Shown: positions 1 to 7,322 of the stretch, piece after piece
Numbering within the stretch: position 1 is the stretch's first letter
Layout: each line of letters starts with the position of its first letter
NCBI GenBank assembly: GCA_021808035.1
Contig: JAKBCG010000027.1
Span: 1 to 13,887 of the forward strand
Reading direction: 5' to 3'
DNA length: 13,887 bases
Source of the DNA: Pseudomonadota bacterium
GTDB lineage: Bacteria > Pseudomonadota > Gammaproteobacteria > Steroidobacterales > Steroidobacteraceae
Program-made: the position numbers and the translations under genes
Notes under the pieces: model-generated
The model's input: only the letters and a program-made list of their open reading frames with translations
Database searches by the model: none
What the model was told of the DNA's origin: nothing

Positions 1-672
<672 letters not shown>

Positions 673-757
673 GCTTTCCTCGGTTCCGCCGCGATCCGGG
701 CGCCCGCACCGATCGGACGGCGTCGGGAACACCCCCGGCAACGGCTCTGGATAAAAC

Positions 758-785
758 TATATAGCACCCGGCAAGCCCCCGCCAA
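758..785 (-). promoter_or_regulatory. candidate sigma70 promoter of clpX, inside a short inverted repeat
   Basis: On the minus strand a -35-like TTGGCG (780-785) is followed after 16 nt by TATATA (758-763), the only AT-rich patch in the clpP-clpX gap. It would start transcription about 80 nt before the clpX ATG. The -35 element lies in the spacer of an inverted repeat, GGCAAG (792-797 read on the minus strand) and CTTGCC (770-775), which could be an operator or a weak hairpin. An internal clpX promoter is known in other bacteria; here it is an inference from sequence match only. Confidence 0.4.
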
Positions 786-872
786 GCGAGCCTTGCCAGG
801 GCCGTGAAACGCGTCCTGAAAGCGCGCGTTCGGGGTGTTCGGGGCCGTTTTCGGCTCGGATGACGGCGCTCT

Positions 873-1490
873 TCAGGCCTTGACCGGCAGGTCGCCGCGT
901 TTCGCGAGCAACCCGTCGATCAATCCGTAGGCCCGCGCGCCCTCGGCGGACATGAAGTTGTCGCGGTCGCTGTCCTGCTTGATCCGCTCGACGGTCTGGC
1001 CCGTGTGCCGGGCGAGGATGTTGTTCAAGCGCTCGCGCGTCTCGAGGACGTCGCGCGCATGGATGTCGATATCCGAGGCCTGCCCCTGGAAGCCCGCCGA
1101 GGGCTGATGGATCATGATCTTGGAGTTCGGCAGCGAATAACGCTTGCCGCCCGCGCCACCGGCGAGCAGTACCGCGCCCATCGAAGCGGCCAGCCCCACG
1201 CAGATCGTGCTGACGTCCGGCTTGATGAACTGCATGGTGTCGTAGATCGCGAGCCCGGCGCTCACCGAGCCGCCCGGCGAGTTGATGTACAGCGCGATGT
1301 CCTTGTCCGGATTCTCGGACTCCAGGAACAGCAGCTGCGCGACCACCAGGTTCGCCATGTAGTCCTCGACCGGGCCGACCACGAACACCACCCGCTCCTT
1401 CAGCAGGCGCGAGTAGATGTCGTAGGCACGTTCGCCGCGCGCCGTTTGTTCGACCACCATCGGGACCAGATTCAATGCGCGTGTCGTCAT
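873..1490 (-). CDS. clpP: ATP-dependent Clp protease proteolytic subunit ClpP
   Basis: ClpP is the serine peptidase that forms the double heptameric barrel and degrades substrates fed by ClpX or ClpA. The 205-residue product has the expected size. The catalytic triad is visible and correctly spaced: Ser103 in GLAASMGA, His128 in IMIHQP and Asp177 in SDRDNF. The INSPGGSVSAG segment (70-79) forms the conserved substrate-binding and oxyanion region, and PMVVEQTARGERAYDIYSRLL is the usual N-terminal signature. The residue before AAS is Leu where E. coli has Gln; Leu or Met is common elsewhere, so this does not suggest loss of activity. The ATG at 1490 has only a weak AGG-type ribosome site. It lies between tig and clpX in the standard order, with a sigma32-like promoter in the tig-clpP gap. 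Confidence 0.98.
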   Translation of the reverse strand: MTTRALNLVPMVVEQTARGERAYDIYSRLLKERVVFVVGPVEDYMANLVVAQLLFLESENPDKDIALYINSPGGSVSAGLAIYDTMQFIKPDVSTICVGLAASMGAVLLAGGAGGKRYSLPNSKIMIHQPSAGFQGQASDIDIHARDVLETRERLNNILARHTGQTVERIKQDSDRDNFMSAEGARAYGLIDGLLAKRGDLPVKA

Positions 1491-1562
1491 TCGTGCCTGC
1501 CGGCCGCGGCGTGCGCGGCGTCGTTACGGTTCAACGGGATCGCTACAGTTCGCTCGAGGGTC

Positions 1563-1594
1563 AATGTGGGCCGTTCCGGCATGGTTTTCAAGGG
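1563..1594 (-). promoter_or_regulatory. candidate sigma32 (heat-shock) promoter of clpP
   Basis: Read on the minus strand, CCCTTGAA (1587-1594) matches the known sigma32 -35 consensus, and 16 nt later CCCACATT (1563-1570) partly matches the -10 consensus CCCCATNT. Transcription would begin about 65 nt before the clpP ATG. clpP is a sigma32 target in E. coli, so the position makes sense. The -10 match is imperfect and no sigma70 alternative of comparable quality was seen in the 131-bp gap. Confidence 0.45.
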
Positions 1595-1621
1595 ACCGGC
1601 CGTGACGGAAGCCGCGTCCAC

Positions 1622-2917
1622 TCACCCACCGAAATTCATCAACTCCTTGAAAGTCATGTGCTTCTCGCTGACCTTGGCGTGTTCGAGGATCCACTCGACC
1701 GCCTGATCCTCGACCGCGAGACCTTCGAGCTGGCGCATCGCGTCGGCGTTCTGCCGATAGGCGCGCTTCAGCGTCTCCGGGTCGCCGTAGCCGGTCGCGA
1801 GCTCGTCGAGCCGTTGTTCGACCCGCAGCGGATCCGCGCCGAGCTTCTCCCGCTTGATCAGTTCCGCCAACAACAGCCCGAGCGCGACGCGTCGGCGCGC
1901 GGGCTCGACGAACGGCTGCGGCGCCGGCGCCTGCGCGGGATCCTTGATCCCCGCGCGACGCATCGCATCGACCTGCAGGTCGCGCACCTGGGCCTCGACG
2001 AGCGCATTCGGCAGTTCGATCGGGTTCGCCTGCAGCAGCTTCTCCAGCACCTCCGCTCTGTTGCGGTTGCGCAGCGTCTGACTGAGCTCGCGGCGCATGT
2101 TGCCGGTGACCTCCTCGCGCAGTTTCGCGAGCCCGCCCTCGGTCACGCCGAACGCCTTGCAGAACTCCTCGTCGAGCGCGGGGAGCGAGGGCTCCTCCAC
2201 GCTCGCGACCGTGACCTGGAACACCGCGTGCTTGCCGGCGATCTCGGCGACCCGGTAATCGGCCGGGAAATCGAGCTCGATCGCGCGTGTCTCGCCGGCC
2301 GCGGCGCCGACCAGGCCGGTCTCGAACTCCGGCAGCATCTTGCCCTCGCCGAGGACGAACGCGACGTTGTCGGCCTGGCTGCCATTGAACGCGGCGCCGT
2401 CGATCGTCCCGGCGAACCCGATCGTGATCCGGTCGCCGGTCGCCGCGGGGCGGCTCACCGCGCCGTACCGGGTCTGTTGCGTGCGCAACCGCTCGATCAT
2501 CGCATCCACGTCGGCCTCGGTGACCTCGGCGACGGACCGTTCGACCGTGAGCGCTTCGATCGGCGCGAGCGCGATCTCCGGGTAGACCTCGAAGGTCGCG
2601 ACGTACTTGAGGTCCTCGCCCTCGCCGAGGCTCTGCGGCTCGATCCGGGGGCTGCCCGCGGGGGCGAGCCGGTGCTCGGTGACCGCCTCCGCGAAGCTCG
2701 ACTGCAGCAGGTCGCCGATCACCTCGCGCCGCACCTGCGGGCCGAACTGACGCTCGATCACCGTCATCGGCGCCTTGCCCGGTCGGAACCCCTTGAGCCG
2801 CGCGGTGCGGCTCAGGCTCTTCAGCCGCGAACTGACCTCCTGCGCGACCCGGTCGGCGGGGACTTGCACCTGCATGCGGCGCGCCAGGGTGCCGATGCTC
2901 TCGACGGAAACCTGCAT
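1622..2917 (-). CDS. tig: trigger factor, ribosome-associated chaperone and peptidyl-prolyl isomerase
   Basis: Trigger factor binds at the ribosome exit tunnel and shields nascent chains. The 431-residue length is normal. The ribosome-docking signature GFRPGK is at 43-48 in the N-terminal domain. The FKBP-like isomerase domain spans roughly 161-242 (GDRITIGFAGTIDG through the AVFQVTV strand), and the helical C-terminal chaperone domain follows, ending in a KELMNFGG-type tail. The ATG start is supported by a purine-rich GGGAGAGG sequence about 6 nt upstream and by the canonical beginning MQVSVESIGTLARRMQV. It lies 49 nt downstream of the tRNA-Leu gene and 131 nt upstream of clpP on the same strand. 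No terminator was seen on either side, so tRNA processing and tig expression may be linked. Confidence 0.98.
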   Translation of the reverse strand: MQVSVESIGTLARRMQVQVPADRVAQEVSSRLKSLSRTARLKGFRPGKAPMTVIERQFGPQVRREVIGDLLQSSFAEAVTEHRLAPAGSPRIEPQSLGEGEDLKYVATFEVYPEIALAPIEALTVERSVAEVTEADVDAMIERLRTQQTRYGAVSRPAATGDRITIGFAGTIDGAAFNGSQADNVAFVLGEGKMLPEFETGLVGAAAGETRAIELDFPADYRVAEIAGKHAVFQVTVASVEEPSLPALDEEFCKAFGVTEGGLAKLREEVTGNMRRELSQTLRNRNRAEVLEKLLQANPIELPNALVEAQVRDLQVDAMRRAGIKDPAQAPAPQPFVEPARRRVALGLLLAELIKREKLGADPLRVEQRLDELATGYGDPETLKRAYRQNADAMRQLEGLAVEDQAVEWILEHAKVSEKHMTFKELMNFGG

Positions 2918-2966
2918 TTCGAGCCTCTCCCGGATGTTCGATTCACGATCGTTGCGACGCGACAGG

Positions 2967-3051
2967 TGGTGCGAAAGGCGAGACTCGAACTCGCACGGGT
3001 TGCCCCACTGGATTCTAAGTCCAGCGCGTCTACCAGTTCCGCCACTCTCGC
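2967..3051 (-). tRNA. tRNA-Leu (anticodon UAG), CCA encoded
   Basis: An 85-nt class II tRNA is readable on the minus strand. The acceptor stem pairs GCGAGAG with CTTTCGC (one G-U pair), followed by discriminator A and an encoded CCA. The D arm contains the TGGTAGACGC core. The anticodon stem CTGGA/TCCAG encloses loop CTTAGAA with anticodon TAG (plus-strand 3015-3017), which reads CUA and probably other CUN leucine codons. The long variable arm has a GGG-GCAA-CCC stem, and the T arm GCGAG-TTCGAGT-CTCGC is perfect. It stands directly upstream of tig, a common gammaproteobacterial arrangement. Confidence 0.97.
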
Positions 3052-3068
3052 TTGGAACCCAGCCGAGC

Positions 3069-3097
3069 AGTATAGCCGAAAAATTCCGCGCTCAGGG
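3069..3097 (-). promoter_or_regulatory. candidate promoter of tRNA-Leu
   Basis: A good -10 hexamer TATACT (3069-3074, minus strand) sits about 18 nt before the mature tRNA 5' end and is followed by a GC-rich discriminator (GCTCGGC), as is typical of growth-regulated stable-RNA promoters. The -35 position (3092-3097, CCCTGA) is a poor match and overlaps the stop codon of the upstream antitoxin-like gene. The -10 is convincing; the -35 is not. Confidence 0.5.
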
Positions 3098-3529
3098 CTC
3101 AGCCGGGTATCGCCCGCCCTGGCGGCGCTGCAGGTGCCGGGCCACCTCGCGCAGCGCCGGCAAGCCGTTCTCCAGCAGGTAGTAGAGCGGACTCTCGCCG
3201 CCGAACGGCGCGCCGGAATGCGGCGCATGCAGCCACGCCCAGACCTGATCGGGCGTCGCCCCTTGGGCGAGGGATCGCTGGATGTGCGCCACCAAGGCGG
3301 CGCGCTCCTGCTGAGCGGCCGACAGGCGCGGTCCCTGGCCGAGCCGGTAGCGTTCGAGCACCTGCGGCGAGGGGATCTTGAGGAGTCGGCACTGCTGCAG
3401 CGGCGACAGCTCCCAGGCGTCCGCGATTCGAAAGAATCGCAGCAATGCGCTCGAGTTCGTCGGCCGCCCCGGACGGCGTACGGGCGGCTGCAGGACGAGG
3501 CGCGGTCCGGTGAGTGGCTTGCGCGGCAA
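3092..3529 (-). CDS. MbcA/ParS/Xre-type antitoxin homologue, solitary
   Basis: The 145-residue product resembles the antitoxin half of RES/Xre toxin-antitoxin modules. Residues about 30-85 (FFRIADAWELSP, QQCRLLKIP, then an Arg/Tyr-rich helix) match the Xre-like helix-turn-helix segment. Residues about 95-140 (VWAWLHAP, FGGESPLYYLLENG, LREVARHLQRRQGGR) match the C-terminal toxin-binding domain formerly called DUF2384. Family members bind DNA and neutralise RES or related NAD-attacking toxins. No toxin gene lies on either side: the neighbours are tRNA-Leu downstream and divergent pyrF upstream. The first available start is TTG at 3529, because an in-frame TAA lies 18 nt upstream with no other start codon between. 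The ribosome site is weak, and a second TTG at about residue 29 would remove a Pro/Arg-rich tail. Identification rests on motif memory; it could be a domesticated regulator. Confidence 0.7.
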   Translation of the reverse strand: MPRKPLTGPRLVLQPPVRRPGRPTNSSALLRFFRIADAWELSPLQQCRLLKIPSPQVLERYRLGQGPRLSAAQQERAALVAHIQRSLAQGATPDQVWAWLHAPHSGAPFGGESPLYYLLENGLPALREVARHLQRRQGGRYPAEP

Positions 3530-3582
3530 TGAGGTCTCGATCGGGGTTTACGGCCCGGTGGGAATCGGGAATATCATGACGT

Positions 3583-4422
3583 ATGTCTTCGAGCTTCGCA
3601 GAACGACTCCATGCGGCGCAAATCGCGAGCGGCAGCCTGCTGTGCGTCGGCCTCGATCCGGACCCGGCCAGGCTCCCGCCGGACCTTGCGGCGCGGCGGC
3701 AGCCGCTCTACGAGTTCAACCGGCGGATCGTCGATGCGACCCGCGAGGTCGCGGCCGCCTACAAGCCGCAAATCGCGTTCTACAGCGCCCACGCGGCCGA
3801 AGCCGAGCTCGCGGCCAGCATCCGCTACATTCGCGAGCGGGCGCCGCACGCGATCGTGATCCTCGACGCCAAACGCGGCGACATCGGCAACACCGCCGCG
3901 GCGTATGCGCAGGAAGCGTTCGACCGTTACGGGGTAGACGCGGTCACCGTGAATCCCTACATGGGCGAGGACTCGGTCACGCCGTTCCTCGCGCGACCCG
4001 AGCGCGGCGCGATCGTGCTGTGCCGCACGTCGAATCGCGGTGCGCACGACTTCCAGGACCTGCGCTGCGACGGCGTGCCGCTCTACCAGGCGGTGGCCGC
4101 GCGCGTCGCGCGGTGGAACGCGCATCGGAACCTGATGCTGGTGGTCGGCGCGACCTTTCCGCGCGAGATGGCGACGCTGCGCGCAGCCCACCCGGACATA
4201 CCGTTCCTGGTGCCCGGGATCGGCGCCCAGGGCGGCGACCTCGCCTCGACCCTCGCCGCCGGCCTCGACCGCGACCGAGCGGGACTCCTGATCAACTCCG
4301 CGCGCGCGATCATCTACGCGGGCGGCGGCGCGCCGGACGCGATCCAGGCGGCGGCGCGGACGCTGGCTCAGGCGATCCAGGCGGGGCGCGCGAATCTGGC
4401 GCCGGGGATCGCGGGGCATTGA
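3583..4422 (+). CDS. pyrF: orotidine 5'-phosphate decarboxylase (type 2)
   Basis: This enzyme removes CO2 from OMP to give UMP, the last step of de novo pyrimidine synthesis in the cytoplasm. The 279-residue length fits the longer type 2 family rather than the roughly 230-residue E. coli type. Visible active-site residues are D25 in CVGLDPD, K61 in AYKPQ, and the D95-K97-D100 array in LDAKRGDIGNT. VPGIGAQGGD near residue 210 is the phosphate-binding loop. The ATG at 3583 has no clear Shine-Dalgarno, but MSSSFAERLHAA followed by the CVGLD strand is the right spacing for the family. It diverges from the antitoxin-like gene across only 53 bp, and its stop overlaps the start of the downstream histidine kinase. 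Confidence 0.95.
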   Translation: MSSSFAERLHAAQIASGSLLCVGLDPDPARLPPDLAARRQPLYEFNRRIVDATREVAAAYKPQIAFYSAHAAEAELAASIRYIRERAPHAIVILDAKRGDIGNTAAAYAQEAFDRYGVDAVTVNPYMGEDSVTPFLARPERGAIVLCRTSNRGAHDFQDLRCDGVPLYQAVAARVARWNAHRNLMLVVGATFPREMATLRAAHPDIPFLVPGIGAQGGDLASTLAAGLDRDRAGLLINSARAIIYAGGGAPDAIQAAARTLAQAIQAGRANLAPGIAGH

Positions 4423-6221
4423 TGTCCCCACGGCCGACGAGCGCTTACCATGCGCCGCCGATCGATGCGGCGCAGGTCGATTCCCTGCTCCAGGGTTCGG
4501 ACTTCGGATTCTGGCAGATCGACGTGCCGCGCGACGAAATCCGCTGGTACGGCGACTGGTGCGCCGCCGTCGATATCGACCCCTGCCTCGGTCCCGAGCA
4601 TACCCCACGCTGGTTCGCGCGGATCCATCCCGACGACACCGCGCCGCTGACGAAGTATCGGAATCTGCTCGACGGCAGGCTCGAGTTCTACGAAGCGGAG
4701 TATCGGGTGCGCACGCTCACCGGCGGCTGGCGCTGGGTGACGACCCGGGCGCGGGTCCTGCATCGCGACGCGCGCGGAAGGACCTTGTCGGTCGCCGGCG
4801 TCACGCTCGACATCGACGCGCGAAAGAGGGCGGAGTTCGAACGGCAGGCGGCCGAGACTCGCCTCGCGACCGCGATCTGGGGCACGCGCATCGGCGTGTG
4901 GGAGAACACCGCCGATGGGCAGTTCCGCTGGCTGAACGATTGGTGCTCGGCGATGCAGATCGATCCCTGCGAAGGTCCGTCGAACAGCCCGCGCTGGCGT
5001 GCCAACATCCACCCGGACGATATCGACCTCTGCCTGCGCACCTGGAGCGCCGAAGCCGCGGGACTCGCCGGCAGCTACATCGTCGAGTATCGGATGCGCA
5101 CGCGCCGGGGCGGCTGGCGCTGGATCCACGAGCGCGCGATGGTGACCATGCGGGATCGCGCCGGCCGCGCGATCGCATTCGTCGGCGTGTGCATCGACAT
5201 CGACGAGCGCAAGCGCCTGGAGCTCGAACTGCAAAGCCAGGCGAAGATCCTCGAGACGATGCGCGAGGGGGTCGTGCTGGTCGACGCCACCGGGCAGATC
5301 GAGTTCACGAACTCGGCTTTCGAGCGCATGATCGGCCGGGATCGCGGCGCGCTCCTCGGTGCGCACGTGCTCGACGTGCTGGATCTGCCCGAACGCGGCC
5401 GGCCCCGCCGCGAAGCGGCCGCGCGGCGCCTGCTGCGCTCGATCGACCCCGGTGGAGAGCATTCGGTGCTGCTGCGCCGTGCGGACGGCGTACGGTTCTC
5501 GGCCGAGATCCTGTCGAATGCGCTCGATTGGCAGGGCGAGACGAAGCACGTGCTCGTCGTCCAGGACGTATCCGATCGCAAGCGCCTGGAACAGGCGATC
5601 GCCGAAGTCGCCCACCTGGAACGCCAACGGCTTGGCTCGGATCTGCACGACGGGCTCGGTCAGGAGTTGACCGGGATCGCATTGCTGCTGCGCGGGATCG
5701 CACCGACGATCGCCGGGCTCTCGCCGCCTGCTGCAGCACAACTCGACGAGATCATTGCGCTCACCAATCAGGCGATCCAGAGCACCCGCAAGATGGCGCT
5801 CGGACTCTCCCCGGTCGCGCTCGACCGCGGCGGACTGGCCATCTCCCTGCGCCGGCTCGTCGAGCGAACGCGCGCGCATTTCGGCGTGAGCGTGCGCTTG
5901 CGCTGGGGCGCGGACGCCGCGCTCGCGATGGACGAGCCGAGCGCGGCGCATCTGTACCTGATCGCGCAGGAAGCGCTGCTGAACGCCTGCGAGCATGGCA
6001 AAGCGAAGACGGTGACGATCTCGCTGCGCGTGACCCCGCTGTACGCGAGCCTGTCGATCGTCGACGACGGCGTCGGGCTGCGGGCGGCGCCGCGGCCCGG
6101 CCGCGGGATGGGGATGATGATCATGCAGCATCGCGCGCGCGCGATCGGCGGCACGCTGCGCATCGCGCGGCGCCGCGGCGGCGGTACGCGCGTCCGCTGC
6201 GTCTTTGCTGTGTCTAGCTAG
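4422..6221 (+). CDS. soluble PAS-PAS-PAS sensor histidine kinase (NarL-type HisKA_3/HATPase)
   Basis: The 599-residue product is a two-component sensor kinase without membrane helices, so it should sense a cytoplasmic or diffusible signal. PAS 1 (about 20-140) and PAS 2 (about 148-266) are close tandem copies sharing DWC, IDPC, RW, IHPDD, EYR and GGWRW motifs. PAS 3 (about 270-390) is a different, ordinary PAS fold. The HisKA_3 dimerisation domain has the phosphoacceptor H409 in SDLHDGLGQELTG. The ATPase domain shows an N box around N521 (QEALLNACEH), the G1 box DDGVGL at 548-553 and a Gly-rich G2 segment near 561-565. Such kinases normally signal to NarL/FixJ-family response regulators, but none is present here. 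The ATG at 4422 shares its A with the pyrF stop (TGATG), suggesting translational coupling. The 3' end overlaps the convergent opgC-like gene by 8 bp. The signal is unknown. Confidence 0.93.
   Translation: MSPRPTSAYHAPPIDAAQVDSLLQGSDFGFWQIDVPRDEIRWYGDWCAAVDIDPCLGPEHTPRWFARIHPDDTAPLTKYRNLLDGRLEFYEAEYRVRTLTGGWRWVTTRARVLHRDARGRTLSVAGVTLDIDARKRAEFERQAAETRLATAIWGTRIGVWENTADGQFRWLNDWCSAMQIDPCEGPSNSPRWRANIHPDDIDLCLRTWSAEAAGLAGSYIVEYRMRTRRGGWRWIHERAMVTMRDRAGRAIAFVGVCIDIDERKRLELELQSQAKILETMREGVVLVDATGQIEFTNSAFERMIGRDRGALLGAHVLDVLDLPERGRPRREAAARRLLRSIDPGGEHSVLLRRADGVRFSAEILSNALDWQGETKHVLVVQDVSDRKRLEQAIAEVAHLERQRLGSDLHDGLGQELTGIALLLRGIAPTIAGLSPPAAAQLDEIIALTNQAIQSTRKMALGLSPVALDRGGLAISLRRLVERTRAHFGVSVRLRWGADAALAMDEPSAAHLYLIAQEALLNACEHGKAKTVTISLRVTPLYASLSIVDDGVGLRAAPRPGRGMGMMIMQHRARAIGGTLRIARRRGGGTRVRCVFAVSS
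6214..6221. other. palindromic octamer holding the stop codons of two convergent genes
   Basis: CTAGCTAG is its own reverse complement. On the plus strand it ends the histidine kinase gene (Ser-stop, AGC TAG), and on the minus strand it ends the OpgC-like gene with the identical AGC TAG. The two coding regions overlap by exactly these 8 bp, so there is no intergenic terminator between them. Confidence 0.95.
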
Positions 6222-7317
6222 TCACGGACCGCGAGCGCCGCTCGAGCCAGGCTGCGAACGCGAACAACGCGCCGATCACCGCCAACCCGATCGCCGTGCT
6301 CGCGACGGCACCGAAGTGGTGCATCTGCAACGCGCTCGTCGCGACGATCGCGAGCGGGATGTGCGCCGCGAAGATCGCGAGCGAGCGGCGACCGAGCATC
6401 GCGGTCGGCTCGATCCAGCGGGCCGGCGGATGCGGGTTCCAGCTCCACAGGAAAGCCGCCCAGGCGAGCGAGTTCAGCAATCGCAGCGGGCCGAGCCGCC
6501 ACTTGCTGGTCCAGAGCGGCAAGTCCGGCACCGTCGCGGGCGCGAGACCGAGCCGGTGACGGAAATACACGCCCGCGACGACGAGGACCAGGGCCGGCAC
6601 GAGCACGCGGCGCCGGTGGCGCGCGAGCGCGGCCGGATCGCGGCCGACCGTTTCACCGAACGCGAGCCCGAGGAGCCACAGCAGCTGCCACGCGAGCACG
6701 TTGAACGAGCCGAGCACGAGCGGCACCCGGTCGGCGAGTGCCCGCAGCGGCGCGCCGAACGGGTGGAACTGCGCGACCAGCCACACCCCGACCGAGACCG
6801 CGAGCACCGGCGCCCACCCGCGGCGGGCGGCGATCTCGAGCCACCAGGGCGTGAGTCCGAGGAACAGCACGTAGAGCGGCAGGATGTCGAACAGCGGCGG
6901 CTGATGCAGCAGCAGCGGAATCAACGCGAGGCTCACGACCGGGTGCATCAGGAACGGATGGAAGTGGTACGCGAGCGGACGCACCCAGCGCGCGAGCCAC
7001 CACGCGGCGAACACCGCGACGAGCACCAGCGCGAGGTGCGTCTGGTAGATCCGACGCACCCGCGCGAACACCCGCGCACGCATCGGATTTGCGCCCTCGC
7101 GCCGGCGGATCCTGCCGAACACGACACCCGCGAGACAGGCGCCGAGGAACACGAACCCCTCCGCCGCGCTCAGGTACCCGAACGGTTCGTGCAGCCACCG
7201 CGACAGCGGCGTCGGCACGTGCACACCCGCCATCACCGCGAGGAAACACCCGCGCAGCGCATCCAGCCTGAGGTCGCGCCCGCCGCGCGCCGCCCGCGCC
7301 GGTGCCGCGTCGCCCAT
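6214..7317 (-). CDS. OpgC-family integral membrane acyltransferase-like protein
   Basis: The 367-residue product is a polytopic inner-membrane protein with about ten hydrophobic helices. The start RDLRLDALRG (14-23), the histidine in GVHVP (H33) and the following AAEGFVFLGACLAG segment are hallmarks of the OpgC family, which is related to the acyltransferase 3 superfamily. E. coli OpgC succinylates osmoregulated periplasmic glucans. No glucan synthesis gene (opgG, opgH) is nearby, so the acceptor here is uncertain. The ATG at 7317 lies 5 nt after the hyuA-like stop, and no better start precedes the conserved motif. It is the last gene of a three-gene operon. Its TAG stop lies in a CTAGCTAG palindrome shared with the convergent kinase gene. 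Family assignment is fairly sure, function much less so. Confidence 0.82.
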   Translation of the reverse strand: MGDAAPARAARGGRDLRLDALRGCFLAVMAGVHVPTPLSRWLHEPFGYLSAAEGFVFLGACLAGVVFGRIRRREGANPMRARVFARVRRIYQTHLALVLVAVFAAWWLARWVRPLAYHFHPFLMHPVVSLALIPLLLHQPPLFDILPLYVLFLGLTPWWLEIAARRGWAPVLAVSVGVWLVAQFHPFGAPLRALADRVPLVLGSFNVLAWQLLWLLGLAFGETVGRDPAALARHRRRVLVPALVLVVAGVYFRHRLGLAPATVPDLPLWTSKWRLGPLRLLNSLAWAAFLWSWNPHPPARWIEPTAMLGRRSLAIFAAHIPLAIVATSALQMHHFGAVASTAIGLAVIGALFAFAAWLERRSRSVTS

Positions 7318-7322
7318 CGCGC

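Noticed and set aside
820..872. Short GCCG-AAAA-CGGC hairpin and TTCGGGG repeats after clpP, considered as terminator
   Set aside because: The stem is only 4 bp with no T run; it could arise by chance at this GC content.
1475..3532. Very long open frame on the plus strand opposite tig, the tRNA and the antitoxin-like gene
   Set aside because: Its translation is Arg/Leu/Asp-rich low-complexity sequence, it runs through a tRNA, and it mirrors the GC-biased third positions of the real minus-strand genes.
3547..3577. Possible pyrF promoter TTTACG with TATCAT
   Set aside because: The spacer is 19 nt and the -35 match is poor; not strong enough to annotate.
3378..4421. N-terminal extension of the histidine kinase through pyrF
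   Set aside because: The frame is open but gives Arg-rich nonsense in an alternative frame of pyrF. Family-like sequence begins right after the ATG at 4422.
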